Positions 35,665 to 44,460 of a DNA stretch of 64,000 bases are shown piece after piece. The stretch is from assembly GCF_000772045.1 (NCBI RefSeq), contig NZ_CP009754.1, positions 1,922,001 through 1,986,000 of the forward strand, written 5' to 3'. The position numbers and the translations under genes are program-made. Source of the DNA: Streptomyces sp. CCM_MD2014. GTDB taxonomy: Bacteria > Actinomycetota > Actinomycetes > Streptomycetales > Streptomycetaceae. Numbering within the stretch: position 1 is the first letter of the stretch; the number at the start of each line of letters is the position of its first letter. The notes below the pieces were generated by a model. It was given only the letters and a program-made list of their open reading frames with translations, made no database searches and was not told where the DNA came from.

Positions 35665-36651
35665 GTGTACGAACCGGACAGAACCCTGGTGACCGGCTGG
35701 TTCAGCTTCCTGCACGGGGAGGCGACGGCCGGGGACGTGCTGGCCCTGGCACGGGTGGAGCAGGTGCTGCGGGACGCGGGGGCGGCGTACGACGTCGTGT
35801 GGAGCCCGGGGTTCCGCGCCGACGGCACGCACTTCGCGGACGTGGACCCGGCGGCGTACTCGCGGCTGGTGTTCGTGTGCGGGCCGGTGCACGAGGCGCA
35901 GGTCGAGGAGTTGCACCGGCGGTTCGCGCACTGTGTGCGGATCGCCGTAGGCGTCTCCGTGGTCGACGCGGACTCCCCGGCCGTCACCGGCTTCCACCGG
36001 GTGCTGGCCCGGGACGGCGCCGGAGACGGTCCGGGGCTGGATCTCGCGGCCCGTGCTCCGGCGCTCCCCGAGGTGCCCGTGGTCGGGGTGGTGCTCACCC
36101 ACGGGCAGCAGGAGTACGGGGGGCGGCGCCGGCACGAGGAGGTCGCGGCAGTGCTGACGCGCTGGCTGGCCGGCCGGGACTGTGCCCGGCTCGAGCTGGA
36201 GACGCGGCTCGACGCGCACGACTGGCGGCTGTGCGGCACGCCGGCCCAGCTCGAGGCCGTGCTGTCCCGGCTCGATCTGGTCGTCACCGACCGGCTGCAC
36301 GGGCTGGTCCTGGCGCTGCGGGCCGGTGTTCCGGCGCTGGCGGTGGATCCGGTGGTGGGCGGTGCGAAGGTGACGGCGCAGGCCCGGGCGTGTGGGTGGC
36401 CGGCGCTGGTGCCCGCCGAGCGGCTCACGGGGGTCTCGGCGGACGCGTCGCCGGAGGGTTCGGCGGAAGTCCCCGCGGGGGTCACGGCGGAGGGGATGCT
36501 CGAGCGCTGGTGGGACTGGTGCCTGGCCGACGGGCGGGCGCAAGCGGCGCGCATCGGCGCGGGGTTCCGCGCGGCGGAGTCGGTGCCGGACGCGGCGGAC
36601 GGGTTGGCGGCGGCGTTGCGGGAGGCGTCGGAGACCGCGGCGGAGCGATGA
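35665..36651 (+). CDS. Polysaccharide pyruvyltransferase-like protein
   Basis: A 328-residue protein, GTG start. The C-terminal half has the family pattern: VVGVVLTHGQQEYGG, then LSRLDLVVTDRLHGLVLALRAGVPALAVDP and a final KVTAQARACGW. The DRLHG segment is the usual binding loop. Enzymes of this group transfer pyruvate from PEP to glycans; related members have other roles. It is near but opposite to the glycan operon. The 3' end has been copied in a 65-bp tandem duplication. Confidence 0.75.
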   Translation: MYEPDRTLVTGWFSFLHGEATAGDVLALARVEQVLRDAGAAYDVVWSPGFRADGTHFADVDPAAYSRLVFVCGPVHEAQVEELHRRFAHCVRIAVGVSVVDADSPAVTGFHRVLARDGAGDGPGLDLAARAPALPEVPVVGVVLTHGQQEYGGRRRHEEVAAVLTRWLAGRDCARLELETRLDAHDWRLCGTPAQLEAVLSRLDLVVTDRLHGLVLALRAGVPALAVDPVVGGAKVTAQARACGWPALVPAERLTGVSADASPEGSAEVPAGVTAEGMLERWWDWCLADGRAQAARIGAGFRAAESVPDAADGLAAALREASETAAER

Positions 36652-36724
36652 GCGGACGGGCGGACGGGGTGGCGGCGGCATTGCGGAAGGCGTCGGAGAC
36701 CGCGGCGGAGCGATGAGCGGACGG
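36595..36724 (+). repeat. 65-bp tandem duplication of the 3' end of a gene
   Basis: Copy one (36595-36659) and copy two (36660-36724) differ at only a few bases; the first bases of a third copy follow from 36725. The unit includes the last codons, the stop and an overlapping ATGA. Since 65 is not a multiple of three, copy two is read from ATG 36648 as a 22-residue peptide repeating the parent C-terminus (ASETAAER). A recent slippage or unequal-exchange event is likely. Confidence 0.85.
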
Positions 36725-36793
36725 GCGGACGGTTGGTCACGGGCTGCGCGGGCACTCGACGACGGTCGGTCCGCCCCCCCGGGAGGAAACATC

Positions 36794-37102
36794 GTGTCCA
36801 TCGGCCGGCTCCCCGATCACGAGCAACGCATACTCGACGAGGTCGAACGGGCCCTGCGCCGCGATCGCCGCCTCGACCGGCGCCTGCGCACGCTGCGGTT
36901 CCGCCGCTGCCCGGACCTCACCCGTCTGGCGGCCTACCGCCCGCGCACCCCGACCGTGCTCCTGCTGCTCGTCGTGGCGGTGACGCTGATGGTCGTGGGC
37001 ATCGTCACGTCCGCGCCCGGCGTGATCTGGGCGTTCGCCGGTGTGTGGCCGGTGGCGCTGTTCGCACTGTTCCGGCTGCTGTGCCGCTGGACGGAGGGTT
37101 AG
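36794..37102 (+). CDS. DUF3040-type small membrane protein
   Basis: A 102-residue protein. GTG at 36794 has GGGAGGAAAC upstream. The start SIGRLPDHEQRILDEVERAL is the hallmark of DUF3040 (LxxHExxxLxxIExxL). A basic stretch and two membrane helices follow (TVLLLLVVAVTLMVVGI and VIWAFAGVWPVALFALF). Function unknown in actinobacteria. It lies directly behind the 65-bp duplication and converges on the glycan operon. Confidence 0.8.
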   Translation: MSIGRLPDHEQRILDEVERALRRDRRLDRRLRTLRFRRCPDLTRLAAYRPRTPTVLLLLVVAVTLMVVGIVTSAPGVIWAFAGVWPVALFALFRLLCRWTEG

Positions 37103-37138
37103 CCGGCCCACCGTTCGCGCGCTCCCCGTCCGGGGGGG

Positions 37139-38035
37139 TCAGCCGGTGTAGCTGCGGGCCGTCGAGTCGCGCTGGGCTGGTTCCAGTGAGCGGAGCCGGG
37201 CCTCGACCTCCGGCGGCAGCACCCGGCGTTCGCGCAGCACCCACGGCAGCGCGGCCGTCGCCTGTGCGAAGGCGCGCAGGGACGCGGTGTCGCGGGGGAC
37301 GGTGCGGGCCAGGTGGAGGGTGCGCCGCAGGGCGGGGCCGACCGGGCGGCGCAGCCAGGTGAACCACAGGGTGTTGCGGATGCCCTGCGCCCGGCGCACC
37401 GTCGAGTCCCGTACCCGTGACGGGTGGTGATGGATCGTCAGGTGGTCGGCGTACGTCAGCCACCAGCCGTCGGCGGCCAGGTCGGCCGCGAGCAGCTCCT
37501 CCTCGCCGCCCAGCCACAGCCGCGGGTGGAAGCCGCCCGCGGCGCGGAAGGCGTCGGTGCGCAGGACGGTCGCGGCGGCCAGGAAGGAGCCGAGCGCCGG
37601 TCCGGGGAGCCAGTCGGGGCGGGGTACGGGCGAGTCGCGCAACTCCTCGACGATCGGGTCCTCGGTGCCGTCCGGTTCGACCAGGATGCGCGCGGTGACC
37701 GTGCCGACCGCCGGGTACCGGTCGAGCAGGTCCGCGGCCCCGGCCAGGGAGCCGGGCGCCCACCAGGAGTCGTCGTCGCAGAAGGCGACGTAGGGGGTGT
37801 CGACCTGGCGGATCGCCAGGTTGCGGCCGACGGCGCCGAGGTTGCGGCCGGGCTGGAGGAGCCGTACGCCGGGATGGTGGCGGGCGACGGCGGCGGCCGT
37901 GCCGTCGGTGGAGCCGTTGTCGGTGACGATCACCGGGGGCTGCTCGGGGAGTTCGGCGAGCCGGTCCAGGGTGCGCAGGAGTTCGGGGCACCGGTTGTGG
38001 GTGATGACGACGACGGTGGTCCGGGGGTCCGTCAT
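37139..38035 (-). CDS. Family 2 glycosyltransferase
   Basis: A 298-residue GT-A enzyme. Nucleotide-sugar binding starts at TTVVVITHNRCPELL, the DNGSTDG loop follows, and the metal-binding triple Asp is in VAFCDDDSWWAPGS. GGEEELLAADLAADGW is the likely acceptor/base region. No membrane helix, so it works in the cytosol on a nucleotide sugar. It overlaps the paralogous GT2 upstream by ATGA and is the last gene of the glycan operon. Sugar specificity unknown. Confidence 0.88.
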   Translation of the reverse strand: MTDPRTTVVVITHNRCPELLRTLDRLAELPEQPPVIVTDNGSTDGTAAAVARHHPGVRLLQPGRNLGAVGRNLAIRQVDTPYVAFCDDDSWWAPGSLAGAADLLDRYPAVGTVTARILVEPDGTEDPIVEELRDSPVPRPDWLPGPALGSFLAAATVLRTDAFRAAGGFHPRLWLGGEEELLAADLAADGWWLTYADHLTIHHHPSRVRDSTVRRAQGIRNTLWFTWLRRPVGPALRRTLHLARTVPRDTASLRAFAQATAALPWVLRERRVLPPEVEARLRSLEPAQRDSTARSYTG

Positions 38036-38964
38036 GAGGCGGCCGCTCCGTCGAGGAGGCGGGCGGCCCGTTCCACGTGCGGGGGCAGGGGCCTGCGGGC
38101 GCGCAGGGCGGCGGGCAGGCGGGTGAGCGTCTCGCGCAGGGCGTGCCGGGCGTGCGGGTCGCGGCGCGCGTCGGCGGCCAGGGCACGGGTGCGGGCCAGC
38201 GCGTACGGGAGGGGGCGGCGCAGCCAGGCGGTGAGGAGTTCGTTGCGCCGTACGACGGCCGGGCGGCCGGTACGGGGGCGCGGGTCCGGGTGGTGGTGGG
38301 CGACCACGTCGGGGCAGTGTGTGACGCCCCAGCCGCGGGCCGCGAGGTCGTAGGCGAGCAGGGTTTCCTCGGCGCCGAAGAAGAGCAGCGGATGGTAGCC
38401 GCCCGCGTCGAGGTAGGCGGTGCGGCGGGCTACGGCGGCGCAGCCGAGGAAGCCGAGCACCTGGGTGCCGGGGAGGTCGGTGGCCGTACCGAGCGGGGAG
38501 TCGGCGAGCAGGTCGTTGAGGGGGTCGGCGGCGTCGGCGGCACCGACGAGGGTGCGGGCGGAGAGCAGGCCGAGCCGGGGGTGTTCGTCGAAGTGCCGGG
38601 CGGCGGCGCTGAGGGCGCCGGGGGCCCACCAGGAGTCGTCGTCGCTGAACGCGACGTACGGGGTGTCCAGGGCGCGGACCCCGTGGGTGCGGGCGAGGGC
38701 GCCGCGGTTGACCGGCATGGTGAGGACGCGGACCTGGGGATAGTCGCGGGCCAGCATGGCGCGGGTGCCGTCGGTGGAGGCGTTGTCGACGACGAGGATC
38801 TCGGGTCGCTCGGGCAGGGCGAGCAGGTTCCGTACGGTGACGGCGAGGCTCGCGCGTCGGTTGCGGGTGGCGATGACGATGCCGACGGGGGCGGGTCGCG
38901 CGGGGTCGCCGGGGTGGGGTCGTTCTCGGGTGGCCGTCGGGCCGTGGTGCGCGGCGTGGTTCAT
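38032..38964 (-). CDS. Family 2 glycosyltransferase (paralogue)
   Basis: A 310-residue GT-A enzyme like its downstream neighbour: VGIVIATRNRRASL, the VDNASTDGT loop, SDDDSWWAPGA with the metal-binding Asp, and FGAEETLLAYDLAARGW. The ATG at 38964 overlaps the stop of the GT9 gene upstream. Tandem duplication of one ancestral gene with later divergence is the simplest origin. Each may add a different residue to the same glycan. Confidence 0.88.
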   Translation of the reverse strand: MNHAAHHGPTATRERPHPGDPARPAPVGIVIATRNRRASLAVTVRNLLALPERPEILVVDNASTDGTRAMLARDYPQVRVLTMPVNRGALARTHGVRALDTPYVAFSDDDSWWAPGALSAAARHFDEHPRLGLLSARTLVGAADAADPLNDLLADSPLGTATDLPGTQVLGFLGCAAVARRTAYLDAGGYHPLLFFGAEETLLAYDLAARGWGVTHCPDVVAHHHPDPRPRTGRPAVVRRNELLTAWLRRPLPYALARTRALAADARRDPHARHALRETLTRLPAALRARRPLPPHVERAARLLDGAAAS

Positions 38965-40097
38965 GGTGCCTCTTCCGGGGTGTCCGGGGGGTGCGGGGCG
39001 TCCTGGGCGTCGAGGGTGTCCAGCGCGTCCAGGGCTTCGAGCACGGCGTCGGGGCCGATCCGCAGCAGCGCGGGGTCGGTCTCGCGGCCGTGCGGGTCGC
39101 CGTCCGGGCCCGGGTGCCACAGGGCGCGGTGCCGGGGGTGGGGCGGCGGGCCCCAGCGGCTGGGCGGGACAGGGCCGAAGAGGGTGACGGAGGGCGTGGC
39201 GTGGGCGACGGCGAGATGGGCGATGCCGGTGTCGCCGCTGACGACGGCGCGGGCGCCGGCGACGAGGGCGGAGAGCCGGTCGTGAGGCAGGCCGCCGCCG
39301 AACACGTCGGTGTCGGGCAGGTCGGCGAGTTTGGCCAACCGGGCCACCAGGTCCGCCTCGTCCGCTCCCCCGGTGACCACGACCCGGCGCCCGCGTGCGC
39401 GCAGCGGCTCGGCGACGGCCGCGTACCGCTCCACGGGCCAGCAGCGTGAGGGGGCGCCGGCGCCGGGGTGCAGGACGACGGCGCCGGGAGCGGGGGACGG
39501 TGTCTGCGGGCGCGGCAGCCGGAGGTCGGTGGGGTCGGCGGCGATGCCGTAGGCGCGCAGCAGCCGGCACCACCTCTCCCGCTCGTGCTCCTCGGCGTAC
39601 CAGACCGGGCCGTCCACCTCGGGGGTCTCGGGGTGTGCGAACGCCAGCAGCCTGCCCGGGCGCAGGCGGGCCAGGAGGCGGTGGCTGGGCGGCCCGTTGC
39701 CGTGCAGGTCGACGGCGACGTCGGGGGGCGGCCCGGTCCAGTCGAGGGTGCGCGGGACGGCCCGCCCGGGTTCGGCGGCGGGCAGCACCCGGTCCACGGC
39801 GCCGGTCTCGGCGGCCACGGGGGCCAGCTCGGCGGGGCAGGCCAGCACCAGTTCGTGCCCGGGGTACGCCCGCCGCAACGCCCGCAGCGCGGGCACCCCG
39901 GCCAGCAGATCCCCGAGCCCGAGGGCGCGCAGGACGAGTACGCGGGGTGCGCCTGCGCCCTCGCGCCGGGCCGCTTCCGGGCCGGTCCGGCCCATCCCTG
40001 CGGGCGGCGGGTGCACCGGGTCCCCGGTGACGGGCCCGCCGGCCGACCCCGAAGACGCGAGGCCGCCCTCCCGGACACTGTGGATTCCCTGCCTCAT
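38961..40097 (-). CDS. Family 9 glycosyltransferase (heptosyltransferase-like)
   Basis: A 378-residue GT-B enzyme. RVLVLRALGLGDLLAGVPAL is the typical GT9 start, DVAVDLHGNGPPSHRL the next block, VVLHPGAGAPSRCWP the donor site and VVSGDTGIAHLAVA the C-terminal signature. GT9 members use ADP-heptose in LPS core synthesis. Here the same operon carries ADP-heptose biosynthesis genes, so a heptose donor is likely although there is no LPS. The first 45 residues are a low-complexity extension; a later start is possible. Confidence 0.88.
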   Translation of the reverse strand: MRQGIHSVREGGLASSGSAGGPVTGDPVHPPPAGMGRTGPEAARREGAGAPRVLVLRALGLGDLLAGVPALRALRRAYPGHELVLACPAELAPVAAETGAVDRVLPAAEPGRAVPRTLDWTGPPPDVAVDLHGNGPPSHRLLARLRPGRLLAFAHPETPEVDGPVWYAEEHERERWCRLLRAYGIAADPTDLRLPRPQTPSPAPGAVVLHPGAGAPSRCWPVERYAAVAEPLRARGRRVVVTGGADEADLVARLAKLADLPDTDVFGGGLPHDRLSALVAGARAVVSGDTGIAHLAVAHATPSVTLFGPVPPSRWGPPPHPRHRALWHPGPDGDPHGRETDPALLRIGPDAVLEALDALDTLDAQDAPHPPDTPEEAP

Positions 40098-40278
40098 CGT
40101 GCCCCCTCAACGCCGACCGCCCGGCCCAGCGGCGGCCGGCCGTGCAGCGTGGTCCTCGACCGTGCGCCACGGCCGGCCCCTCCCGTCCCCGGCGACCGGA
40201 GCACGCGCCCGGACGCCGACAGGACCGCAGCCGACGCCCGCACCGGCCCGGCGCCTGCGTGGGACCGTTCCCCGGGCG
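40098..40278. other. 181-bp gap within the glycan operon
   Basis: This is the only long break between same-strand genes of the operon. I see no gene and no clean terminator or promoter. It may hold a secondary promoter for the GT9-GT2-GT2 part. Confidence 0.4.
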
Positions 40279-41658
40279 TCATCGGGCTCCCTCCGCCGCG
40301 CGGGCCAGCAGGGCCGTGGAGGAGCGGCCGTCGAGGTAGGGCAGGAGGACCGCCTGGCCGCCCCACTCCTGGAGGAGCGCGGCCTCGGGGAGGTCGGCGC
40401 CGGCGTAGTCGCCGCCCTTGACCCAGACGTCGGGGCGCAGGTCGCCGAGGAGGCGTTCGGGGGTGTCCTCGTCGAAGACGGCGACCGCGTCGACGCAGGC
40501 GAGGGCGCGCAGGACGCGGACGCGGTCGGCGAGCGGGTTGACGGGGCGGCCGCCGCCCTTGCGGCGCCGGACGGAGGCGTCGGAGTTGACGCAGACCACC
40601 AGGCAGTCGCCGAGCCGGCGGGCGGCCTGGAGGAGGCCGACGTGCCCGGCGTGCAGGAGGTCGAAGCAGCCGCCGGCCGCGACGACCGTGCCGTGTTCGG
40701 CGCGGATCCGGGCGGCCAGGACGCGGGGGTCGTCGGTGTCGGGGAGCGCGGCGAGCGCCCGGTCGGAGCCGGCCGGCGGTACGGCGGCCGCGCCGCCCGC
40801 CGCGACGAACGCCGTGGCGGCGCTCACCGCGCCCTCGACGGCCTCCCCCACCAGCGCCCCGTCGGCGAGCAGCCCGGCCGCGGTGGCCGCGAACCGGTCC
40901 CCCGCCCCGCAGGAGTCGCCGTGGTGGGCGGCGGGCGCCGGCACGAGGAGGGGGTGTTCGCCGTACGACAGGAGGGCGCCGCGCGAGCCGAGGGTCACCG
41001 TCACCGCGGCCACCCGCCAGTCCCGCACGAGGGCGGCGGCGTTGAGCGCCGCGGCGCGCAGACCGCCCGGGCGGGCCTCGGACGGTGCGAAGCCGCGGGC
41101 CTCCTTCTCGGCGGGGGTCACGAGGCGGGTGCCGGGGACCGGCGGGCCCCCGCGCGGGTGGGGGTCCCAGACCAGTGGCGGACGGGCGGCGAGCGCGTCG
41201 CGCAGGGCGTCGGCCGCGCCCCGGCCGTAGTCGGAGACCAGGACGGCCCGGGCGGAGCGCAGCACGTCGCGGGCCTCGTCCGTGGCCTCGCGGACCCGGC
41301 CGCCGCCCCGGTCGAGGCGGACGACGGGACGGTCCTGGGCGAGGACGCGGGTCTTCTCCGGCACCGTGCCGGTCAGCGGCAGCGGGACCAGGTTCAGCCA
41401 GGGTTCGAGCAGTTCGCGCAGGGCGCGGCCGGCCGGGTCGTCGCCGACGCCCGTGATCAGCGTGACCTCGCGGCCGTCGCGGGCGGCGAGGTACGCGGCG
41501 AGGGCGGCGCCGCCGGGGCGGATCCGCTCGGCGCACTCCGAGACGACCGGGACCGGCGCGTCCGGGGCGAGCCGGTCGGCGGAACCGGTCAGGTCCCGGT
41601 CGAGCAGGGCGTCGCCGACGACGACCAGCGGGGTCCTCCTGTCAGCCTTGGCGGCCAT
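40279..41658 (-). CDS. hldE: Bifunctional heptose-7-phosphate kinase / heptose-1-phosphate adenylyltransferase (HldE-like)
   Basis: A 459-residue two-domain protein. Residues 10-310 are a PfkB/ribokinase domain with the anion hole GAGD (251-254, in DSCGAGDRF). Residues 325-455 are a nucleotidyltransferase with HAGH (336-339), VNSDASVRRRKG and PDVWVKGGDY, all diagnostic of RfaE/HldE. The ATG at 41658 has GGAGGTGA in ideal spacing. The reactions are phosphorylation of D-glycero-D-manno-heptose-7-phosphate and, after GmhB, formation of ADP-heptose. gmhA lies 5 bp upstream. Confidence 0.93.
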   Translation of the reverse strand: MAAKADRRTPLVVVGDALLDRDLTGSADRLAPDAPVPVVSECAERIRPGGAALAAYLAARDGREVTLITGVGDDPAGRALRELLEPWLNLVPLPLTGTVPEKTRVLAQDRPVVRLDRGGGRVREATDEARDVLRSARAVLVSDYGRGAADALRDALAARPPLVWDPHPRGGPPVPGTRLVTPAEKEARGFAPSEARPGGLRAAALNAAALVRDWRVAAVTVTLGSRGALLSYGEHPLLVPAPAAHHGDSCGAGDRFAATAAGLLADGALVGEAVEGAVSAATAFVAAGGAAAVPPAGSDRALAALPDTDDPRVLAARIRAEHGTVVAAGGCFDLLHAGHVGLLQAARRLGDCLVVCVNSDASVRRRKGGGRPVNPLADRVRVLRALACVDAVAVFDEDTPERLLGDLRPDVWVKGGDYAGADLPEAALLQEWGGQAVLLPYLDGRSSTALLARAAEGAR

Positions 41659-41663
41659 GCCCG

Positions 41664-42296
41664 TCACCTCCGCTTCCGCTGGGCCGCGCGCCCGGCACCG
41701 CGGGCGGTCCGTGCGCCGCGTGCCCCCCGCTCCAGGGCCGCGTCGAAGGCCGCGCAGATCATGTGGACGGCGACCAGGTGGATCTCCTGGACGGTGGCCG
41801 TCGACGGTGCCTCGACGCACAGGGACTCGTCGCTGCCCGCCATGAGCGGGTTGGGCGCGCAGCCGGTGAGCGCCCACACCCGTACGCCGGCCGCGCGGGC
41901 CGCGTCGGCCGCGGAGAGCAGATTGGCGCTGGCCCCGGAGGTGGACAGCAGCATCAGGACGTCGCCCTCGCGGCCGTGGGCGCGGACCTGGCGGGCGAAC
42001 ACCTCGTCGACGCCGTAGTCGTTGGCGATGGCGGTGGTGGACGAGGTGTCGGCGTGCAGGGCGATCGCGGAGAACGGCGGGCGGTCGTCGCGGTAGCGGC
42101 CGACGAGTTCGGCGGTCAGGTGCTGGGCCTGGGCCGCGCTGCCGCCGTTGCCCGCGGCGAGCAGCCGGCCTCCGCCGCTGAGCACGGCCGCGAGGCGGTC
42201 GCCCCAGCGCTGGGTGACGTGCGCGGAGGCGCGGAACGCGCCCAGTGCTTCCAGGAGTTCGTCGCAGTGCCCGACGACGGGCGGGTGCACGGTCAT
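41664..42296 (-). CDS. gmhA: Sedoheptulose-7-phosphate isomerase (GmhA-like SIS protein)
   Basis: A 210-residue SIS-domain enzyme making D-glycero-D-manno-heptose-7-phosphate from sedoheptulose-7-phosphate. Signature blocks are GNGGSAAQAQHLTAELVGRY (phosphate loop, zinc-site His and Glu), LMLLSTSGASANLLSA, and VQEIHLVAVHMICAAFD with Gln, Glu and His. The Arg-rich C-terminal tail is longer than usual. ATG at 42296 overlaps the glycosyltransferase upstream. It provides the first step of the ADP-heptose path in this operon. Confidence 0.92.
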   Translation of the reverse strand: MTVHPPVVGHCDELLEALGAFRASAHVTQRWGDRLAAVLSGGGRLLAAGNGGSAAQAQHLTAELVGRYRDDRPPFSAIALHADTSSTTAIANDYGVDEVFARQVRAHGREGDVLMLLSTSGASANLLSAADAARAAGVRVWALTGCAPNPLMAGSDESLCVEAPSTATVQEIHLVAVHMICAAFDAALERGARGARTARGAGRAAQRKRR

Positions 42297-43513
42297 GACG
42301 CCACCTCCGTGGACACGGCGTGTTCGGAGCAGGTCAGGCGGTACACCTGTTCCGCGCCGTCGGCGACGCGCGCCCAGGTGTAGTGCCGCAGGACGCGTTC
42401 GCGGCCGTTCCTGCCGTACTGGCGGCGCAGCCGCTCGTCGGCGAGGAGTTCGCGGGCGGCCTCGGCCACGGCCTCGGGGTCCTGCGGGGCGACCAGGCGG
42501 CCGGTGACGCCGTCGGCGACGGAGTCGCGGTGGCCGCCGACGTCGGTGGCGAGGACGGGCACGCCGCACGCCATGGCCTCCAGCGGCACGATGCCGAACG
42601 GCTCGTACACCGGCGTGCACAGCACCAGGTCGGAGCTGCGGAGCAGGGCGGGCATGTCGTCCGGGTCGACGGCGCCGAGCAGCCTGACCCGGTCGGCGAC
42701 GCCGGCGCGGCGGGCTACGGCGGTCAGCCGCTGGGCCTCGGGTTCGGCCTCGACGGCGCCGGCGGGCGGGCCCCCGGCGATGAGGAGTTCGGTGTCGGGG
42801 ATGTGGGCCAGGGCGCGGACGGCCAGGTCGTACCCCTTGCGGGGGACGAGCCTGCCGCAGGCGAGCAGCCGGTGCGGCAGGCGTCGTTCGGGGGTGCGGC
42901 CGGTGTCGGCGGCGGGGTGGAAGTGCTCGGCGTCCACGCCGCAGGGCACCACGGAGACCTGGCGGGGCGGGACGCCCATGTCGCCGAGTTCGACGACCTC
43001 GTCGGTGCAGGTGGCCAGGACCCGTGCGCAGCCGCGGCCGAGCTGCCGTTCGATGCCGATGCGCTCGTAGGGGCTGGTGTCCCGCATGCCCTGGTGGCGG
43101 CGCTTGACGGTGCCGAGGGCGTGGAAGGTCTGCACGAGGGGGATGCCGTGCGGGGCCACGCCGATCTGCGAGGCCATGCCGGACATCCAGAAGTGGGCGT
43201 GCACGACGTCGGGCCGCTCCCGGGCCCAGGCGCGGGCCAGGTGGGCGCCGAAGGCGGGCATGTGCGGGAACAGTTCGTCCTTGGGGACCGACACGGGTGG
43301 TCCGGCCGGTACGTGTTCGACGACCGCGCCGCCGGGCAGGGGCACCCGGTCGGGCAGTCCGGTGGCGTCCCGGCGGGTGTAGACCGTGACGTCGTGGCCG
43401 CGCGCCGCCAACTCCTCCGCGAGACGGGCCACGTAGACGTTCTGTCCACCGGCGTCGACGCCGCCGAGCGCGGCGAGCGGGCTCGCGTGCTCGGACACCA
43501 TGGCGATCCTCAT
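42293..43513 (-). CDS. Family 4 glycosyltransferase
   Basis: A 406-residue GT-B enzyme. The N-terminal GGVDAGGQNVYVARLAEEL and VHAHFWMSGM are typical of the sucrose-phosphate-synthase/MshA-like branch of GT4. The donor-binding EX7E motif appears as VYEPFGIVPLEAMACGVPVL. Start ATG 43513 overlaps the upstream gene by 4 bases. Donor is probably a UDP- or GDP-sugar. It acts in the cytosol within the glycan pathway. Confidence 0.9.
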   Translation of the reverse strand: MRIAMVSEHASPLAALGGVDAGGQNVYVARLAEELAARGHDVTVYTRRDATGLPDRVPLPGGAVVEHVPAGPPVSVPKDELFPHMPAFGAHLARAWARERPDVVHAHFWMSGMASQIGVAPHGIPLVQTFHALGTVKRRHQGMRDTSPYERIGIERQLGRGCARVLATCTDEVVELGDMGVPPRQVSVVPCGVDAEHFHPAADTGRTPERRLPHRLLACGRLVPRKGYDLAVRALAHIPDTELLIAGGPPAGAVEAEPEAQRLTAVARRAGVADRVRLLGAVDPDDMPALLRSSDLVLCTPVYEPFGIVPLEAMACGVPVLATDVGGHRDSVADGVTGRLVAPQDPEAVAEAARELLADERLRRQYGRNGRERVLRHYTWARVADGAEQVYRLTCSEHAVSTEVAS

Positions 43514-44460
43514 CGGGTCACCTCCTTGAGCAGCCGCTCCCAGTCGTCCAGGAAGCGGGACAGCCCGTAGTGGGCGAGGGCCGCCGCACGGGCCCCGTCG
43601 CCGACCGTCCGCGCGTGCAGCGGGTCGGCGAGGAAGTCGCGTACGGCGTCGGTCAGTACGTCGATGCGGTTGGAGACCACTCCGGCGCCGGGGGGCACGG
43701 CCTCGGCGACCTCGGTGGTGGCGAGGGCGACCACGGGCATGCCCAGGTGCATGGCCTCCAGCAGGGACAGGCCGAGGGAGGTCCAGCGGACGGGGTGGAC
43801 GTAGACGCGGCGGCGGGCCAGTTCGGTGTGCAGGTCGCTCTGGGGGACGTCCCGGGTGCGGCAGCGCCCGGGGTCGAGGCCGAGGTGCTCCGCGAGGCCT
43901 TCGGTGCGCATGCCGAACACGTCGAGCGGGGCGGCCCGGGAGAAGACGGGGAGCAGGTCCGTCCCGGTCGTACGCCCGCGCCGGATCGGCTCGTTGACGA
44001 CGACGGCGGCACGCTCCAGTTCGCCGGTCCAGCGGTGGCCGGGGTCGACGATGCCGTGCTCGATGACGGTGCTGTCGGCCGGCCCCGCGTCCCACATCAG
44101 CCGGTTGAAGTGGGTGACGTGGACGAGGGTGACGCCCGGGATGCCGGCGGCCGGGTGGCGGGTGCGGGGCACGTCGCCGTCGGGGGCGTTGTGCTCCAGG
44201 TAGACCAGCGGCGGGCGGCGGCCCAGCCAGCGGTCGACGAGGTCGAGTTCGTGCGGGCGCTGGAGGATCACGAGGTCGATGTGCTCGTCCCGCAGCCGCT
44301 CCGGCGGTACTTCGACGACGGAGCCGGGCCAGTCCCAGGTGCGGGCGCGGCCGAGGCCGTCGGGTCCGCGGTCGGGGGTGACGGGGACGAGGTAGGTGTG
44401 CGGGCCCTGCACGAAGGCCGTGGTCCACGACCCGTGCACGTGCCAGATCAGGATCCTCAT
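43510..44460 (-). CDS. Glycosyltransferase, GT4-like GT-B fold
   Basis: A 316-residue protein. It opens with MRILIWHVHGSWTTAFVQG; relatives with this start occur in actinobacterial glycan clusters. The C-terminal donor site VHPVRWTSLGLSLLEAMHLG and MPVVALATTEVAEAVPPGAG resembles GT4. It is about 80 residues shorter than the GT4 next to it, with a compact N-terminal domain. Overlaps both neighbours by ATGA. Acceptor and donor unknown. Confidence 0.82.
   Translation of the reverse strand: MRILIWHVHGSWTTAFVQGPHTYLVPVTPDRGPDGLGRARTWDWPGSVVEVPPERLRDEHIDLVILQRPHELDLVDRWLGRRPPLVYLEHNAPDGDVPRTRHPAAGIPGVTLVHVTHFNRLMWDAGPADSTVIEHGIVDPGHRWTGELERAAVVVNEPIRRGRTTGTDLLPVFSRAAPLDVFGMRTEGLAEHLGLDPGRCRTRDVPQSDLHTELARRRVYVHPVRWTSLGLSLLEAMHLGMPVVALATTEVAEAVPPGAGVVSNRIDVLTDAVRDFLADPLHARTVGDGARAAALAHYGLSRFLDDWERLLKEVTR

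Noticed and set aside
36648..36716. 22-residue ORF as an independent gene
   Set aside because: It is explained fully by the 65-bp duplication of the preceding gene's 3' end; kept only as a repeat.
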